Positions 35,153 through 44,324 of a stretch of DNA of 64,000 nt are shown one piece after another; within the stretch, counting starts at the first letter, position 1, and each line of letters opens with the position of its first letter. The stretch is from PALSA-555 sp036521915 (GTDB lineage Bacteria; Actinomycetota; Acidimicrobiia; IMCC26256; PALSA-555), in NCBI GenBank assembly GCA_036521915.1, contig DATDGU010000111.1:1-64000 (forward strand), read 5' to 3'. A program made the translations under genes and the position numbers. The notes below the pieces were generated by a model. That model saw nothing but the letters and a program-made list of their open reading frames with translations. It was not told where the DNA came from and did not search any database.

Positions 35153-35983
35153 GTGACCCGCCTGGCCGACGCGCACGTGCTCGTGACGGGCGGCTCGAGC
35201 GGCATCGGCCTCGAGACGGCGCGCCGGGCGCTGGCCCGCGGCGCCCGCGTCTCGATCGTCGCCCGGGACGTCGGGCGGCTCACCCGGGCCCGCGACGACC
35301 TGGAGCGGGCGGGCGGTGACGGCACCCGCGTGGCCGCCGAGCCGGCCGACGTCACCGACCCGGCGCGCCTCGCCGACGCGTTGGGGCTGCTCACGACCCA
35401 GCTCGGCCCGGTTGACGTGCTCGTCACGAGCGCGGGCTCCGCCTCCCCGGGCCACTTCGAGGCCCTGGCGACCGAGGTGTTCGACGAGCAGATGGCGCTC
35501 GACTACTTCGGGACGCTGCACACCATCCGGGCGGTCGTGCCGTCGATGATCGAGCGGCGCCGGGGCCACCTGCTGCTCGTGTCGTCGACCATCGGGCTCG
35601 TCGGCGTGTACGGCTACTCGGCGTACGCGCCGGCGAAGTTCGCGGTGCGGGGGCTCGCCGAGACGCTGCGCGCCGAGCTGAAGCCGCACGGGATCGTCGT
35701 CGCGTGCGCCTACCCGCCCGACACGGACACGCCCGGCCTCGCCCGCGAGAACGAGCAGAAGCCGGAGGCCACGGCGCGGATCTCGGCGACGGTGAAGGTG
35801 CGCTCGCCCGCCGCGGTGGCGGCGTCGATCGTGCGGGGGATCGAGAAGGACCGGCTGATCGTCACCGCCGACCCGGGGACGGCGATCCTGGCGCGCGCCG
35901 CGGGGCTGCTCGGCCCGTACCTGCGAGCGTCGTTCGACCGCCACGTCCGCAAGGCCGACGGATCGAGCAGCGGGACGGCGTAG
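35153..35983 (+). CDS. SDR oxidoreductase, 3-ketodihydrosphingosine reductase-like
   Basis: 276 residues. The SDR cofactor motif is VTGGSSGIGLE and the catalytic set is Ser (LLLVSSTIG), Tyr and Lys (YAPAKFAV). The later stretch YPPDTDTPG is characteristic of the KDSR/TSC10 ketodihydrosphingosine reductases. The product may therefore reduce a long-chain keto base or a similar lipid. No serine palmitoyltransferase is in the window, so lipid use is not proven. GTG start at 35153; the gene lies just before fumC with a 16-base gap. Confidence 0.78.
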   Translation: MTRLADAHVLVTGGSSGIGLETARRALARGARVSIVARDVGRLTRARDDLERAGGDGTRVAAEPADVTDPARLADALGLLTTQLGPVDVLVTSAGSASPGHFEALATEVFDEQMALDYFGTLHTIRAVVPSMIERRRGHLLLVSSTIGLVGVYGYSAYAPAKFAVRGLAETLRAELKPHGIVVACAYPPDTDTPGLARENEQKPEATARISATVKVRSPAAVAASIVRGIEKDRLIVTADPGTAILARAAGLLGPYLRASFDRHVRKADGSSSGTA

Positions 35984-35999
35984 CGATAGCGTCGACGTG

Positions 36000-37391
36000 A
36001 TGGCCGAGACGCGCACCGAGACGGACAGCATGGGCCCGATGGAGGTGCCCGCCGACCGCTACTGGGGGGCGCAGACCGAGCGGTCGCTGCACCACTTCTC
36101 GATCGGCGACGAGCGCATGCCGCGCCCGGTGATTCGCGGGATGGCGATCCTGAAGAAGGCGGCGGCGCTCACGAACCGCGAGCTGGGGACCCTCGCGAAC
36201 GACAAGGCGGACCTCATCGTCGCCGCGGCCGACGAGATCCTCGACGGGGGTCTCGCCGACGAGTTCCCGCTGTTCGTGTGGCAGACGGGCAGCGGCACCC
36301 AGACGAACATGAACGTGAACGAGGTGATCGCCAACCGGGCGATCGAGCTCGCCGGCGGGAAGCGGGGGAGCAAGGACCCAGTCCACCCCAACGACGACGT
36401 GAACCGCTCCCAGTCGTCGAACGACACGTTCCCGACGGCGATGCACATCGCCGCCGCCGAGGAGCTCGTCCACCGGCTGATCCCGGCGGTGCGGGCGCTG
36501 CGCGACGCGCTGGACGCCAAGGCGACGGAGTTCGCCGAGATCGTCAAGATCGGCCGGACCCACCTCCAAGACGCCGTCCCGCTCACGCTCGGCCAAGAGT
36601 TCTCCGGGTACGTGGCGCAGCTCGACGCCGACCTCGGGCGGCTCGACGCCGCGCTGCCCGGTCTCTACGAGCTCGCGATCGGCGGCACCGCGGTCGGCAC
36701 CGGCCTCAACACGCCCCCCGAGTTCGCCGAGCGAGTCGCCGCATCGATCGCGAAGCTCACCGGGCTGCCGTTCGTGTCGGCACCGAACAAGTTCGCAGCG
36801 CTGGCGGCCCATGACGCGCTCGTGCACGCCAGCGGGGCGCTGCGCACCCTCGCCGTGTCGTGCATGAAGATCGCGAACGACATCCGCTGGCTCGCGTCCG
36901 GCCCGCGGGCCGGCCTCGGCGAGCTCATCCTGCCCGAGAACGAGCCGGGCTCCTCGATCATGCCGGGCAAGGTGAACCCGACCCAGAGCGAGGCGCTCAC
37001 GATGGTCTGCACGCAGGTCATCGGCAACGACGTGACCGTCGGGCTCGCCGGGTCGCAGGGCAACTTCGAGCTCAACGTCTTCAAGCCGGTGATGATCCTC
37101 AACGTGCTGCAGTCGAGCGCGCTGCTCACCGACGCGCTGACGAACTTCCGGCGCTTCGCCGTCGAGGGCGTGCAACCCAACACCGAGCGAATCGCGGAGC
37201 ATGTCGCGAACTCGCTCATGGTCGTCACCGCGCTGAACCCGCACCTCGGCTACGACAAGTCGGCCGAGATCGCCAAGCACGCCCACCACCACCGGACCAC
37301 GCTCCGGGAGGCGGCGGTCGCGCTCGGCCACCTCACCGCCGAGGAGTTCGACCGTCTGGTCCGCCCGGAGCGCATGACCCGGCCCTCCTGA
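36000..37391 (+). CDS. fumC: class II fumarate hydratase
   Basis: 463 residues. The class II fumarase/aspartase signature is GSSIMPGKVNPTQSEA, and the substrate region TGSGTQTNMNVNEVIANRA and the catalytic His in RTHLQDAVPLTLGQE are complete. It interconverts fumarate and malate in the citric acid cycle. The ATG at 36000 is preferred to the GTG three bases earlier. The hairpin at 37398-37416 follows immediately. Confidence 0.96.
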   Translation: MAETRTETDSMGPMEVPADRYWGAQTERSLHHFSIGDERMPRPVIRGMAILKKAAALTNRELGTLANDKADLIVAAADEILDGGLADEFPLFVWQTGSGTQTNMNVNEVIANRAIELAGGKRGSKDPVHPNDDVNRSQSSNDTFPTAMHIAAAEELVHRLIPAVRALRDALDAKATEFAEIVKIGRTHLQDAVPLTLGQEFSGYVAQLDADLGRLDAALPGLYELAIGGTAVGTGLNTPPEFAERVAASIAKLTGLPFVSAPNKFAALAAHDALVHASGALRTLAVSCMKIANDIRWLASGPRAGLGELILPENEPGSSIMPGKVNPTQSEALTMVCTQVIGNDVTVGLAGSQGNFELNVFKPVMILNVLQSSALLTDALTNFRRFAVEGVQPNTERIAEHVANSLMVVTALNPHLGYDKSAEIAKHAHHHRTTLREAAVALGHLTAEEFDRLVRPERMTRPS

Positions 37392-37397
37392 CCGGCC

Positions 37398-37416
37398 GGG
37401 CCGGCGGGGCCGGCCC
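37398..37416 (+). terminator. fumC terminator hairpin
   Basis: An 8-bp perfect stem GGGCCGGC / GCCGGCCC with loop GGG lies six bases past the fumC stop. No T tract is seen. Its place and stability suggest termination before lon, though alternative foldings of this GC-rich region are possible. Confidence 0.55.
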
Positions 37417-37515
37417 GACGGGCCGCCAATCGTGAGGCGGATGGTCGGGAATGCGCCGCCCACTCCGGTGGTTGGTTCGCGTAATCAAGTAATCGGATCG
37501 GTTGAGAGGTGTCCC

Positions 37516-39861
37516 ATGGCAGATGTGAGCCCCTCCGTGGAGCAGCGAGTGGTCCTGCCCCTGCTGCCCTTGAGCACCGGGGTGGTCCTGCCCCAGATGG
37601 TCGTGACGCTGGCCCTCGAGAGTGACGAGGCCCGCCAGGCGTCGGACGCGGCCGCCGAGGGCGAGGGGCTCGTGCTCCTCGTGCCGCGGGTCGAGGGCCG
37701 CTACGCCCGGGTCGGGACGATCGCCCGGGTCGAGAGCGCCGGCGACCTGCCGACCGGGGTCCGGGCCCTGGTCCTGCGTGGCCTGGCCCGCGCCGTGGTC
37801 GGCGTGGGCGTGCCGGGCCGCGGGCCGGCCCTGTGGGTCGAGGCGGAGCCCGTCGCCGAGGCGGGAAATCCCACCCCGCGGACGCGCGAGCTCGCCACCG
37901 AGTACCGGGCGCTGGTCAGCGAGATCGCGACGCGGCTGCGCGCCGGGCGTCTCTCGGAGGCGCTGCAGGGCGTGAGCGAGCCGGGTGCGCTGGCCGACAC
38001 GGCCGGCTGGTGGCCGGACCTGTCGATCGAGCGCAAGGTCGAGCTGCTCGAGACCCTCGACGTCGAGGCGCGCCTCGCGGCGGTCGTCGGCTGGGCGCGT
38101 GAGGCGCTCGCCGAGCTCGAGGTGGCCGACAAGATCCGCTCCGAGGTGACCGACGGGATGGAGGCCCAGCAGCGCGAGTTCTTGCTGCGCCGCCAGCTCG
38201 ACGCGATCAAGAAGGAGCTGGGCGACGGCGACGGGGACCTCGTCGCGGAGTACCGCGCCAAGCTCGACGAGCGCGACCTGCCGGACGCGGTCCGGGAGGC
38301 GGCGACTCGCGAGCTGGACCGGCTCGAGCGCACGAGCGACCAGAGCCCCGAGCACGGCTGGATCCGCAGCTGGCTCGACACGCTGCTCGAGGTGCCGTGG
38401 GGCGAACGCTCCACCGACAACCTCGACGTGGCCGAGGCGCGCCGCATCCTCGACGCGGACCACACCGGGCTGAGCGACGTGAAGGACCGCATCGTCGAGT
38501 TCCTCGCGGTGCGTGCCCTGCGCGCCCAGCGCGGGCTGACCGAGACGAGCGGACGGGGCGCGGGCGCGATCCTGGCGCTCGTCGGCCCGCCCGGCGTCGG
38601 CAAGACCTCGCTTGGCGAGTCGGTGGCGCGTGCCCTGGGACGCCCGTTCACGCGGGTGGCGCTCGGCGGCGTCCACGACGAGGCCGAGATCCGCGGTCAC
38701 CGGCGCACCTACGTCGGCGCGCGGCCGGGCCGGATCGTGCGGGCGCTGACCGAGGCCGGGACCATGAACCCGGTCATCGTGCTCGACGAGGTCGACAAGC
38801 TCGGGGCCGACTGGCGGGGCGACCCGTCCTCGGCGCTGCTCGAGGTGCTCGACCCGGCGCAGAACCACACGTTCCGGGACAACTACCTCGAGGTCGACCT
38901 CGACCTCTCCCAGGTGCTGTTCCTCGCGACCGCGAACCTGGCCGAGACGATCCCGGGTCCGCTGCTGGACCGCCTCGAGGTCATCCACTTGGACGGCTAC
39001 ACCGAGGACGAGAAGGTGGCGATCGCCCGCGATCACCTGCTGGCCCGCCAGCTCGAGCGCAACGGGTTGCGCGCCGACGACGTGGTGGTCGACGACGACG
39101 CCTTGCGGCGCATCGTCGTCGACTACACCCGGGAGGCGGGTGTGCGGAGCCTCGAGCGCGAGCTCGGCAAGCTGCTGCGCAAGGTCGCGGCGCGCGTCGT
39201 GAGCGGCGAGGCGACACCGCCCGTCACGATCGACGACGCCGCGGTGACCGAGGCGCTCGGCCGGACGCGCTTCTTCCCGGAGCTGGCCGGACGGGCCGTC
39301 GCGCCCGGTGTGGCGACCGGCCTCGCGGTGACCGGCGCGGGTGGCGACGTGCTCTTCATCGAGGCCACGGGCATGGAGGGCGACGCCGGCCTGACCCTGA
39401 CGGGCCAGCTCGGTGACGTCATGAAGGAGTCGGCCCAGATCGCCCTCTCCTACGTGCAGGGACACGCCGACGAGCTCGGTGTCGACACGTCGACGCTGCC
39501 GCGGCGCTTCCACGTGCACGTGCCCGCGGGCGCGATCCCGAAGGACGGGCCGTCCGCCGGCGTCACGATGACGACCGCGCTCGCCAGCCTGGTGACCGGC
39601 CGCCCGGTGCGCCCCGAGGTCGGCATGACCGGCGAGGTCACGCTGCAGGGACGCGTGCTGCCGATCGGCGGCGTGAAGCAGAAGGTCCTCGCGGCGAAGC
39701 GGGCCGGCCTGACGACGGTCATCCTCCCGTCCCGCAACGGGCCGGACCTCGAGGATGTGCCCGCCGCAGTGCGCGACGAGCTCGACTTCGTCCTGGTGGA
39801 CGACGTCGCCGAGGTGCTCGACCGGGCGCTGCTCCCGGTCGAGCAGGCGCAGGCCGCCTGA
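37516..39861 (+). CDS. lon: ATP-dependent protease Lon (class A, LonA)
   Basis: 781 residues, a full-length LonA. The N-terminal LON domain starts VVLPLLPLSTGVVLPQMVVTL, the AAA+ module has Walker A GPPGVGKTS and VLDEVDKLG, and the protease domain has the catalytic Ser680 (DGPSAG) and Lys723 (GGVKQKVLAAK), 43 residues apart as in E. coli. It degrades misfolded and regulatory proteins. The ATG at 37516 is supported by GAGAGGTG just upstream; a longer reading from 37432 would have no family match. A heat-shock (HAIR-like) repeat was sought upstream and not found. Confidence 0.95.
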   Translation: MADVSPSVEQRVVLPLLPLSTGVVLPQMVVTLALESDEARQASDAAAEGEGLVLLVPRVEGRYARVGTIARVESAGDLPTGVRALVLRGLARAVVGVGVPGRGPALWVEAEPVAEAGNPTPRTRELATEYRALVSEIATRLRAGRLSEALQGVSEPGALADTAGWWPDLSIERKVELLETLDVEARLAAVVGWAREALAELEVADKIRSEVTDGMEAQQREFLLRRQLDAIKKELGDGDGDLVAEYRAKLDERDLPDAVREAATRELDRLERTSDQSPEHGWIRSWLDTLLEVPWGERSTDNLDVAEARRILDADHTGLSDVKDRIVEFLAVRALRAQRGLTETSGRGAGAILALVGPPGVGKTSLGESVARALGRPFTRVALGGVHDEAEIRGHRRTYVGARPGRIVRALTEAGTMNPVIVLDEVDKLGADWRGDPSSALLEVLDPAQNHTFRDNYLEVDLDLSQVLFLATANLAETIPGPLLDRLEVIHLDGYTEDEKVAIARDHLLARQLERNGLRADDVVVDDDALRRIVVDYTREAGVRSLERELGKLLRKVAARVVSGEATPPVTIDDAAVTEALGRTRFFPELAGRAVAPGVATGLAVTGAGGDVLFIEATGMEGDAGLTLTGQLGDVMKESAQIALSYVQGHADELGVDTSTLPRRFHVHVPAGAIPKDGPSAGVTMTTALASLVTGRPVRPEVGMTGEVTLQGRVLPIGGVKQKVLAAKRAGLTTVILPSRNGPDLEDVPAAVRDELDFVLVDDVAEVLDRALLPVEQAQAA

Positions 39862-39862
39862 C

Positions 39863-40936
39863 CTACGAGCTCGAGCCGTGCCCGTCCGGGGACGGCACGA
39901 CGGACGCGCCGAGCCCGACGCGGGTGAAGTCGATGAGCTCGCCCGGCTCCAGCGGGAAGTGGCACGCCACGTAGTGGTTGGGCGCGACCTCGCGCAGCGT
40001 CGGCTCCTCGTTCGCGCAGCGCTCCTGCGCCTTCGGGCAGCGGGTCCGGAAGCGGCAGCCGCTCGGCGGGTGGATCGGGGAGGGGACCTCGCCGCCGAGG
40101 ACGTGCTCCTCGTCGGGGCGCACGCTCGGGTCCGGCACCGGGATCGCGGCCAGCAGCGCCCCGGTGTAGGGGTGCGACGGGCTGGCGAAGAGATCCTCGG
40201 GCGCGCCGACCTCGCACATCTTCCCGAGGTACATGACGAGCACCCGGTCGCTCACGTTCTTCACGACGGCGAGGTCGTGGGCGATGAACACGAGCGTGAG
40301 CCCGTAGCGGTGCTTCATGTCCTCGAGCAGGTTGAGGATCTGCGCCTGCACCGACACGTCGAGCGCGGACACGGGCTCGTCGCAGATGATGAGCTTCGGG
40401 TCGGTCACGACCGCCCGGGCGATCGAGATGCGCTGGCACTGGCCGCCGGAGAACTCGTGGGGGCGACGCCCGCCGCCCGCCGGGTCGATCCCGACCGCCT
40501 CGAGCACCTCGTCCACCTTGGCGTCGCGGTCGTTCTTCGCGCCGATCTCCCAGATGTCGAGGCCCTCGCTGACGATCTCGCGGATGCGTCGGCGCGGGTT
40601 CAGCGACGAGATCGGGTCCTGGAAGATCATCTGGAGCCGGGGCCGCATGCGTCGCAGCGCCTCGCCGTGCAGCGTCGTGAGGTCGACGCCGTCGAAGCGG
40701 ACGGTCCCCGCGACCGGCGGCGGGAGCTGCATCACGGCCCGACCGGTCGTCGACTTGCCGCACCCGGACTCGCCGACGAGCCCGAGCGTCTCGCGGGGCG
40801 CGATGTCGAGGCTGACGCCCGAGACGGCGTGCACACGCTCGCCGCTGTGTCCGACCGGGAACTCGACGACGAGGTCCTCGACGCGCAGCAGCGTCGCATC
40901 CGGGTCGCGGAGGTGGACGGTGCCCGTGCCGGCCAT
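39863..40936 (-). CDS. oppF: peptide ABC transporter ATP-binding protein (OppF-like)
   Basis: 357 residues. The ATPase has Walker A GESGCGKSTTGRA, signature FSGGQCQRISIARA and Walker B LIICDEPVSALD. The C-terminal oligopeptide extension carries a cysteine set (GCRFRTRCPKAQERC) typical of Opp/Dpp ATPases. Last gene of the opp run; its start at 40936 shares one base with the oppD stop, which fits coupling. A Dpp-type specificity cannot be excluded. Confidence 0.9.
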   Translation of the reverse strand: MAGTGTVHLRDPDATLLRVEDLVVEFPVGHSGERVHAVSGVSLDIAPRETLGLVGESGCGKSTTGRAVMQLPPPVAGTVRFDGVDLTTLHGEALRRMRPRLQMIFQDPISSLNPRRRIREIVSEGLDIWEIGAKNDRDAKVDEVLEAVGIDPAGGGRRPHEFSGGQCQRISIARAVVTDPKLIICDEPVSALDVSVQAQILNLLEDMKHRYGLTLVFIAHDLAVVKNVSDRVLVMYLGKMCEVGAPEDLFASPSHPYTGALLAAIPVPDPSVRPDEEHVLGGEVPSPIHPPSGCRFRTRCPKAQERCANEEPTLREVAPNHYVACHFPLEPGELIDFTRVGLGASVVPSPDGHGSSS

Positions 40937-42018
40937 CAGTGCCCGCCGGCGACGGCGGCCGCGGGCACCCGGCCCTCCCGCTCGTTCTTGGCGCGCGCCT
41001 CCTGGCCCTCCGGTGTTCCGACGGGGAACCAGCAGCGGAACTGGTGCCCGGCCGTCGGCCCGGCCCGCAGCGGTGGCTCCTCCTCGAGGCAGCGGTCCTG
41101 CACGTAGGGGCAGCGCGGTGCGAACTTGCAGCCGGCGGGCGGGTGCACGAGGTCAGGCGGGCGGCCCGGGATCGTGTTGAGGCGGACGTGACTGTGCGCG
41201 TCGAGCTTGGGGATCGAGGCGAGCAGCGCCTCCGAGTACGGCATCTTCATATCGGCGAACAGCACGCCGGTCGGCGCCTCCTCGACGACGCGTCCGGCGT
41301 ACATGACGGCGACGCGCTCGGCCCGCCCGGCGACGACGCCGAGGTCATGGGTGACGAGGACCATCGCCATGAAGCGCTCGGCCTGCTGGCCGGCGATGAG
41401 GTCGAGGACCTGGGCCTGGACGGTCACGTCGAGGGCGGTCGTGGGCTCGTCGGCGAAGAGCAGCTTCGGGCCGCAGGCGAGCGCGACGGCGATGCAGACC
41501 CGCTGGCGCATGCCGCCCGACAGCTGGTGCGGGTACTCGTTCAGCCGGACGTGCGGCTCCGGGATCCGCACCGACGCGAGGAGCGACTCGGCGAGGTCGC
41601 CGGCGTAGTCGGGCGTGACGTCGAGGTGCTCGCGGATCGCCTCGGTGATCTGGTTGCCGATCTTCATGACCGGGTTCAAGGAGGTCATCGGGTCCTGGAA
41701 GATCATCGCCATCTGCGCGCCCCAGTAGTGGCGCATGGCATCGGCGGGAAGCTCGGAGATCTCCTTGCCCTCGAAGCGCACCGAGCCCTCCCGCTGGAGG
41801 CCCCGCTTGGGGAGCAGGTTCATGATCGACCGCGACAGCACCGTCTTGCCCGAGCCGGACTCGCCGACGATCCCGAGCGTCTTGCCTCGCTCGAGCGTGA
41901 GCGACACGCCATCGACGGCGCGCACGACGCCGCGGTCGGTCGAGAAGGAGGTCGTGAGGTCGGTGACCTCGAGGAGCGGCCCGCCGTACCCGGACTCCTC
42001 GAAGCGGGCGTCGCTCAT
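40936..42018 (-). CDS. oppD: peptide ABC transporter ATP-binding protein (OppD-like)
   Basis: 360 residues. Walker A GESGSGKTVLSRS, signature LSGGMRQRVCIAVAL and Walker B LLFADEPTTALD are complete, and the C-terminal extension holds GCKFAPRCPYVQDRC. The ATG at 42018 overlaps the oppC stop (ATGA). A much longer upstream reading is a shadow of oppC and was not used. It forms the second ATPase of the opp complex. Confidence 0.91.
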   Translation of the reverse strand: MSDARFEESGYGGPLLEVTDLTTSFSTDRGVVRAVDGVSLTLERGKTLGIVGESGSGKTVLSRSIMNLLPKRGLQREGSVRFEGKEISELPADAMRHYWGAQMAMIFQDPMTSLNPVMKIGNQITEAIREHLDVTPDYAGDLAESLLASVRIPEPHVRLNEYPHQLSGGMRQRVCIAVALACGPKLLFADEPTTALDVTVQAQVLDLIAGQQAERFMAMVLVTHDLGVVAGRAERVAVMYAGRVVEEAPTGVLFADMKMPYSEALLASIPKLDAHSHVRLNTIPGRPPDLVHPPAGCKFAPRCPYVQDRCLEEEPPLRAGPTAGHQFRCWFPVGTPEGQEARAKNEREGRVPAAAVAGGH

Positions 42019-43070
42019 ATGGCCGACTCGCGGACGTCGAACTTCGCCCGGATCACGTCGCCCAGGTAGTTGAGCGCGAGCACCGTGAGGAAGATCAGGA
42101 GCGCGGGCTCGAAGACGATGTGGGGTGAGGTGAAGAGCTCGCCGCGGTCGATGGCGATCATGTTGCCCCACGACGGCGTCGGCGGCCGGACCCCGACCCC
42201 GAGAATCGCCAGGGCGCCTTCGGCGACGATGGCGATCGCGACGCTGAGCAGCGCGATCGACACCATGGCCGGCAGCACGTTCGGGAGCACCTCCCGCCAC
42301 ATGACGCGACCGTTCTTGGCGCCCTGCGCGCGGGCCGCGAGCACGAACTCGCGCCGGCTCCACGTGAGGGCGCTCGCCCGCGAGATCCGCCCGATGAGCG
42401 GGATGGCCACGACCCCGATGGCGATGATGAGGATCACGACGTCCGGCAGGGCGGTGGCCGTGCCGGCCTGCGCACTGCCCTGCAGGAACGCGACGAGCGC
42501 GAGGGCGAGCACGACGCCGGGGACGGAGAGCAGCACGTTGAACGTGGAGACCAGGAACGAGTCGAGGCGGCCACCGAAGTAGCCGGCGATGAGCCCGAGG
42601 GTGCCGCCGATCAGGAAGCCCAGCGCGACCGAGCCGGTGCCGACCAGCAGGGACGTCCAGGCCCCGAGCGCGAGCCGGGCGATCATGTCCCGCCCGTCGC
42701 TGTCGCAGCCGAGCAGGTGGCCCGGCGCGGTGCCCTCGTTCGCGAAGGGTCCCTTGCGGGCGCACGACGCGATGACGTTCTGCGGGTCGCCCCACGTGAC
42801 GAGGCCGATCTTGGCGAGCACGGCGATGATCACGATGAAGACCATCCAGCCGATCGCGAGCCACGCGAAGAAGCTGAGGCCCCACTTCAGCGGCCCCCGG
42901 CCCCGCCCCTCGTCGCCGACGAGGACGGCCTCCTCGGCGACGAGCGCGCCGCCGCCGGAGAACCCGGACTCGAACTCCTCGTGGACGGTCTCGCCGACCT
43001 CGTCGCGGATCGTCGGGCCGCCACTCCCCGGGCCGGGGGTGGCTCGGGGGCTACGCCGCAACCCGGGCAC
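42015..43070 (-). CDS. oppC: peptide ABC transporter permease (OppC-like)
   Basis: 351 residues. A ~60-residue hydrophilic N-terminus is followed by six or so membrane segments starting GLSFFAWLAIGWMVFIVIIAV. The GTDSxGRD-like loop is CDSDGRDMIARLALGAW and the EAA-like loop is ARAQGAKNGRVMWREVLPNVLPA. GTG start at 43070, inside the end of oppB (20-base overlap). Partners OppB and OppD/F flank it. Confidence 0.9.
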   Translation of the reverse strand: MPGLRRSPRATPGPGSGGPTIRDEVGETVHEEFESGFSGGGALVAEEAVLVGDEGRGRGPLKWGLSFFAWLAIGWMVFIVIIAVLAKIGLVTWGDPQNVIASCARKGPFANEGTAPGHLLGCDSDGRDMIARLALGAWTSLLVGTGSVALGFLIGGTLGLIAGYFGGRLDSFLVSTFNVLLSVPGVVLALALVAFLQGSAQAGTATALPDVVILIIAIGVVAIPLIGRISRASALTWSRREFVLAARAQGAKNGRVMWREVLPNVLPAMVSIALLSVAIAIVAEGALAILGVGVRPPTPSWGNMIAIDRGELFTSPHIVFEPALLIFLTVLALNYLGDVIRAKFDVRESAI

Positions 43071-44235
43071 GACGGATCCTCGGGTCGAGCACCGCGTAGA
43101 GGAAGTCCACGACGAAGTTCAACAGCACGAACCCCACGGCGATGATCACGATGTAGCTCTGCAGTGCCACGTATTCGCGGGCGTTGATCGCCTCGAAGAT
43201 CTGCTGCCCCATCCCCGGGATCGAGAAGATGACTTCGATGACGACCGCCCCGCCGATCAGGGTCCCGGCGGTGAGGCCGGCCACGGTGAGCAGCGTCAGG
43301 CTCGAGGGCCGCAGCGCGTGGCGCCACAGGATGCGCGTGTTCGAGATGCCCTTCGCCTTCGCGAGGGTGATGAAGTTCTCCTGGAGCGTCTGGATCATGT
43401 CGCTGCGCAGGAGCCGTTGGAACACGGCGATCTCGCCGGCGGCGAGCGTGATCGACGGCAGCAGCATGTCCTGCATGTGGGGCCACAGGTCGTAGTAGCC
43501 GTGGAAGAGCACGATCCCGAGCACCATGAAGAGGATGACCCCGACGACGCCGCCGAGCACGCCGCCCGCGCCCGGGAGCCCGCGGGTGCGGCCGATCACC
43601 GCACCGACCGTGACGCCGACCGCGATGAACAGCAGGATCACGAGCAGCGGGCCCCAGTCGCCGACGAACGCGCGGTCGAGCCAGCCTGCGGTGTACCCGC
43701 CGGTGGGGAGCCACTTCAGCTTGGCGCCGACGAAGAACGAGAGCACCAGCGCGAGCACGAAGTTGGGGAGCGCGAGCAGCCCGAACGCCGTGGTGTTCAC
43801 GGCGCCGTCGGCGCGGGTGCCGGCCCGGTAGGCGCCGAAGACGCCGAGCGGGATGGCGACGACGAGCGCCAGGATCATCGAGTAGATCATCAGCTCGAGG
43901 CTGACGGGCAGGGATTCCTTCACGAGGGTCGACACGGGCGTGCCCGACGAGTACTGGTGCCCGAGGTGCCCTTGGACGAGCCCGGTCAGGTAGTCCCAGT
44001 ACTGGGCGAAGAAGCCCTTGTTGAGCCCGAGGTCGGAGCGCAGCAGCGCCCGCTCGTGCGCGAACGCCGGACCCTGCCCGAAGGGGATGATCGTTTGCAC
44101 CGGGTCGCCGGGCAGCAGCCGGATGAGCAGGAACGTGAAGAAGCTGACGACGATGAGGACGACGAGCAGCTGCAGGAGCCGGCGCCCGAGGAGACGCAGC
44201 AGCTCGTAGTCACGCCGGCCGGTCGTGGCCTCCAC
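43051..44235 (-). CDS. oppB: peptide ABC transporter permease (OppB-like)
   Basis: 394 residues with six membrane segments, beginning LLQLLVVLIVVSFFTFLLIRLLPGDP. The EAA-type loop is LAKAKGISNTRILWRHALRPSSLTL. A longer-than-usual middle part (about residues 170-230) includes an extra Gly/Val-rich hydrophobic stretch around GAVIGRTRGLPGAGGVLGGVVG, which is an insertion relative to the classical OppB layout. It is the first gene after the oppA hairpin in the minus-strand operon. Confidence 0.88.
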   Translation of the reverse strand: MEATTGRRDYELLRLLGRRLLQLLVVLIVVSFFTFLLIRLLPGDPVQTIIPFGQGPAFAHERALLRSDLGLNKGFFAQYWDYLTGLVQGHLGHQYSSGTPVSTLVKESLPVSLELMIYSMILALVVAIPLGVFGAYRAGTRADGAVNTTAFGLLALPNFVLALVLSFFVGAKLKWLPTGGYTAGWLDRAFVGDWGPLLVILLFIAVGVTVGAVIGRTRGLPGAGGVLGGVVGVILFMVLGIVLFHGYYDLWPHMQDMLLPSITLAAGEIAVFQRLLRSDMIQTLQENFITLAKAKGISNTRILWRHALRPSSLTLLTVAGLTAGTLIGGAVVIEVIFSIPGMGQQIFEAINAREYVALQSYIVIIAVGFVLLNFVVDFLYAVLDPRIRRARVAA

Positions 44236-44276
44236 GCGCTCCCCTCCTGTCCTTCGTCACGCCTCGAGGGTGGGAG

Positions 44277-44305
44277 GCGGGCCGGTCGGGTGCCGACCGG
44301 CCCGC
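44277..44305 (-). terminator. strong hairpin between oppA and oppB
   Basis: A 13-bp perfect stem GCGGGCCGGTCGG / CCGACCGGCCCGC with loop GTG lies between the oppA stop and oppB. In binding-protein-first operons such a structure commonly protects the 3' end of the oppA message or attenuates downstream transcription. No T tract is seen, so this is inference. Confidence 0.65.
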
Positions 44306-44324
44306 TCCCGGTGCGTCCTCCGGG

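Noticed and set aside
37392..37515. HspR/HAIR heat-shock operator before lon
   Set aside because: The TCAAG and TTGAG strings near 37485-37506 are in the wrong orientation for the HAIR consensus.
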